NCBI RefSeq assembly: GCF_000813745.1
Contig: NZ_JWLC01000013.1
Location: 63,498 to 127,497 of the forward strand
DNA length: 64,000 nt
Direction of reading: 5' to 3'
From: Leisingera sp. ANG-M1
GTDB taxonomy: Bacteria > Pseudomonadota > Alphaproteobacteria > Rhodobacterales > Rhodobacteraceae
Part shown: in pieces, positions 63,273-64,000 of the stretch
Numbering within the stretch: position 1 is the stretch's first letter
Layout of the letters: every line of letters starts with the position of its first letter
The notes under the pieces: generated by a model
What the model saw: only the letters and a program-made list of their open reading frames with translations
Told to the model about the DNA's origin: nothing
Databases searched by the model: none
Made by a program: the position numbers and the translations under genes

Positions 63273-63301
63273 TATATAGGGAGCAGAAAACGCCCCTGCA
63301 A
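63273..63301 (-). promoter_or_regulatory. dnaK: dnaK promoter (sigma-70 type, overlapping heat-shock type)
   Basis: On the minus strand TTGCAG, 17 bases, TATATA, about 110 bases upstream of the dnaK ATG. The same bases read CTTGCAG ... CCCTATATA, resembling the alphaproteobacterial heat-shock (RpoH) elements CTTG and C-rich -10, so the site could serve both forms of RNA polymerase. Confidence 0.55.
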
Positions 63302-63376
63302 GCGCCCAGATTGGCTGTGATGCGTGAATCGATGCGCTTTTTTGCAAGGGTCATGGTTAAGGATGGATGAACGGCA

Positions 63377-63979
63377 ATGACCCTGCTGCGCGTGCGCGGA
63401 TTTGATGTGTGCAAGGGCTATTTGGAACCCGCCCGCCAGGCGGTGCTGATCGAGGCTTTGCGGCCGGTGCTGAAAGCTGCGCCTCTGTTTTCGCCCAAGG
63501 TGCGGGGCGGCGGGCAGATGTCGGTGCGGATGACTTCGGCGGGGCAGTTCGGCTGGTATTCCGATGGTTCCGGCTACCGCTATGCGGAGCAGCACCCCAA
63601 GGGGCAGAAGTGGCCGGCAATCCCTGAGGCGGTTCTGGACATCTGGCGGGACCTGACCGGGCTGGAGCGGCAGCCGGAGTGCTGCCTGCTCAACTACTAT
63701 GGCGAGGGAGCCCGGATGGGGCTGCATCAGGACAAGGACGAGGCGGATTTTTCCTTTCCCGTGGTGTCCATTTCGCTGGGGGACGACGGGTTGTTCCGGA
63801 TCGGCAACCGCACCCGCGGGGGCAGGACCGAATCGGTGTGGCTGAACTCGGGCGATGTGGTGGTGATGGGGGGCGAGGCGCGGCTCGCGTATCACGGGGT
63901 GGACCGGATCCGGTTCAAATCCTCCCGCCTGCTGCCCAAGGGGGGAAGGATCAATCTGACACTGCGCGTGGTGACCTGA
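63377..63979 (+). CDS. alkB: AlkB family 2-oxoglutarate/Fe(II) dioxygenase
   Basis: 200 residues. The metal and 2OG ligands are clear: LHQDKDE (HxD), the second His in AYHGVDRI, and the Arg pair in RINLTLR at the C-terminus; the NYYGEGARMG and SISLGDDGLF segments are typical. AlkB repairs 1-methyladenine and 3-methylcytosine in DNA and RNA by oxidative demethylation. Divergent from dnaK. Confidence 0.93.
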   Translation: MTLLRVRGFDVCKGYLEPARQAVLIEALRPVLKAAPLFSPKVRGGGQMSVRMTSAGQFGWYSDGSGYRYAEQHPKGQKWPAIPEAVLDIWRDLTGLERQPECCLLNYYGEGARMGLHQDKDEADFSFPVVSISLGDDGLFRIGNRTRGGRTESVWLNSGDVVVMGGEARLAYHGVDRIRFKSSRLLPKGGRINLTLRVVT

Positions 63980-64000
63980 GGGGCGCCGGACCAAAAGTTT

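Noticed and set aside
1-64000. CRISPR arrays, insertion sequences, prophage genes, integrases or attachment repeats near the two tRNA genes
   Set aside because: No spaced direct repeats, transposase or integrase motifs were seen, and no repeat of a tRNA 3' end was found near 40668 or 43978.

Overview
The window is a gene-dense, GC-rich bacterial chromosome segment. It looks like core genome of a Roseobacter-clade alphaproteobacterium (Rhodobacterales, probably near Leisingera/Phaeobacter/Ruegeria). Signs of this are a NavSp-type sodium channel, a kinase/M23-peptidase/aminotransferase triple fusion, betaine-lipid genes btaA-btaB next to a plcP-like phospholipase C gene, a YlxR-L7Ae protein inside the rimP-nusA-infB operon, and alphaproteobacterial ferrochelatase, UbiG and NDUFAF5-like proteins. 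No rRNA, insertion sequence, phage gene or CRISPR array was seen. The genus assignment is inference from gene content.

Layout. 1-9.5 kb: end of an unidentified gene, Nudix hydrolase (-), then hslO, a CoA-type Nudix gene and a CCA-adding enzyme in tight array, a heterodimeric ABC exporter pair, a 23S rRNA m5U methyltransferase and a voltage-gated sodium channel. 9.5-11.9 kb: cell-envelope genes (two L,D-transpeptidases, a CAP-domain lipoprotein, a 60-aa secreted/membrane peptide). 11.9-24.6 kb: the triple fusion, hemH, a methyltransferase, comF, grxC, a nitrilase-family gene, a MarR gene, ubiG, proline iminopeptidase, a short family-5 binding protein, a YceI-cytochrome c fusion and a divergent ECF sigma/anti-sigma pair. 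24.6-36.2 kb: rimP-nusA-ylxR-infB with a promoter and a leader terminator, a 44-aa small gene, ppiC-argJ-mutT (-) and secA (+).

36.6-46.9 kb: a sensory locus (two output-less response regulators, a PhnD-like lipoprotein and a membrane histidine kinase), tRNA-Thr(CGU), an AraC gene divergent from a cupin gene and a flavin monooxygenase gene, tRNA-Leu(CAG), then plcP-btaA-btaB, the phosphate-starvation lipid-remodelling module, with a possible Pho box upstream. 46.9-55.8 kb: a cluster (-) of two ureohydrolases, a ProXWV-type transporter, an N-carbamoyl amidohydrolase and a guanidino-modifying (deiminase-like) enzyme, with a divergent LysR gene. Together these could import a guanidino compound and break it down by two routes: deimination then carbamoyl hydrolysis, or direct release of urea. 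56-64 kb: an exported protein and a PstS-like/OmpA fusion, radC, an unknown 106-aa gene, dnaK-dnaJ (-) and alkB.

The most promising candidates for something undescribed are the guanidino cluster, the PhnD-like/kinase/two-regulator locus, the triple-domain fusion and a family of two-hairpin intergenic elements present at three places. All calls come from reading the sequence; no database search was possible.
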